A stretch of 64,000 bases of DNA from the NCBI RefSeq assembly GCF_001624695.1, contig NZ_JSEP01000009.1, positions 62,001-126,000 of the forward strand, given 5' to 3'. The DNA comes from Labrenzia sp. OB1. GTDB taxonomy: Bacteria > Pseudomonadota > Alphaproteobacteria > Rhizobiales > Stappiaceae. Under the pieces are notes generated by a model. That model saw only the letters and a list, made by a program, of their open reading frames with translations. It was not told the DNA's origin and did no database searches. The position numbers were made by a program, and so were the translations under genes. Shown in pieces: positions 63,959-64,000 of this stretch. Numbering within the stretch: position 1 is the stretch's first letter; every line of letters begins with the position of its first letter.

Positions 63959-64000
63959 TTGAATAACGATACGGGCAGCGAAAAAGCCGCCAGTGAAAAC
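63959..64000 (+). CDS. Possible start of a divergent gene cut by window end
   Basis: A rightward TTG frame (LNNDTGSEKAASEN) with AAGGG about 8 bases upstream runs to the window edge. It faces moxR across about 270 bases. Only 14 codons are visible, so this is weak. In related genomes I recall a DUF1285 gene at this position, but nothing visible confirms that. Confidence 0.3.
   Translation, partial: MNNDTGSEKAASEN

Noticed and set aside
1-64000. CRISPR arrays
   Set aside because: No series of regularly spaced short repeats was seen; the repeats present occur only in pairs.

Overview
The window looks like chromosomal DNA of a flagellated alphaproteobacterium. The evidence is an FlbD-regulated flagellar cluster containing sciP, two full-consensus CtrA boxes (TTAA-N7-TTAA), a RepB/ParB-type recombinase element of a kind seen in rhizobial and roseobacter-like genomes, and generally GC-rich codon use. 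A marine Stappiaceae/Roseibium-like host is my guess; no marker in the window settles the genus.

Layout. (1) 1-6.5 kb: the end of a hydantoinase B-type gene, then a peptide/opine-type ABC importer in which the second permease and both ATPases are fused into one 927-residue protein. (2) 6.7-16.7 kb: an excalibur-domain protein, then a Mu-like early region: leftward repressor, Ner, ParB-like protein, DDE transposase A, ATPase B, small DNA-handling genes, GemA and two Mor/C activators. No Mu head, tail or lysis gene follows. The two activators are separated by about 650 bp holding two long direct repeats, possibly activator-controlled promoters. (3) 17-20.8 kb: a compact, overlapping operon of a large serine recombinase and two different ParB/RepB-like proteins, with a divergent small HTH-like gene. 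I regard this as the best candidate for an under-described mobile system. (4) 21.4-30.8 kb: a GNAT acetyltransferase, an exported intradiol-dioxygenase-like protein, an unknown gene, htpG and a YhaO/YhaN-like nuclease/ATPase pair.

(5) 30.9-36.6 kb: a second accessory block that reads as more AT-rich. It holds an orphan paralogue of the Mu-element ParB-like gene, a DUF2971 protein flanked by direct intergenic repeats, an FRG-domain protein and an unknown protein with an R-x4-H motif. It ends next to a tRNA-Met(CAT) gene with a 22-bp tandem repeat beside it. Defence function is an inference only. (6) 36.8-49.6 kb: mnmA, then flagellar genes fliK-flgD (sigma-54-type promoter), sciP, and fliF-fliG-fliH-fliN-flbD-flhA (CtrA box upstream). 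FlbD, SciP and CtrA form the known alphaproteobacterial circuit for flagellar timing.

(7) 49.6-56.8 kb: single housekeeping genes: a 91-residue orphan with a CtrA box, GNAT enzymes, mtnA, a C-terminally anchored hypothetical protein, a metallophosphoesterase, two tiny ORFs with good ribosome-binding sites, a NUDIX hydrolase, a REP-like inverted pair and a glutathionyl-hydroquinone reductase. (8) 56.8-63.7 kb: a leftward operon MoxR - DUF58 - BatA_N/DUF4159 - VWA-like membrane protein, probably an envelope-associated chaperone system. All calls come from reading the sequence; no database search was run.
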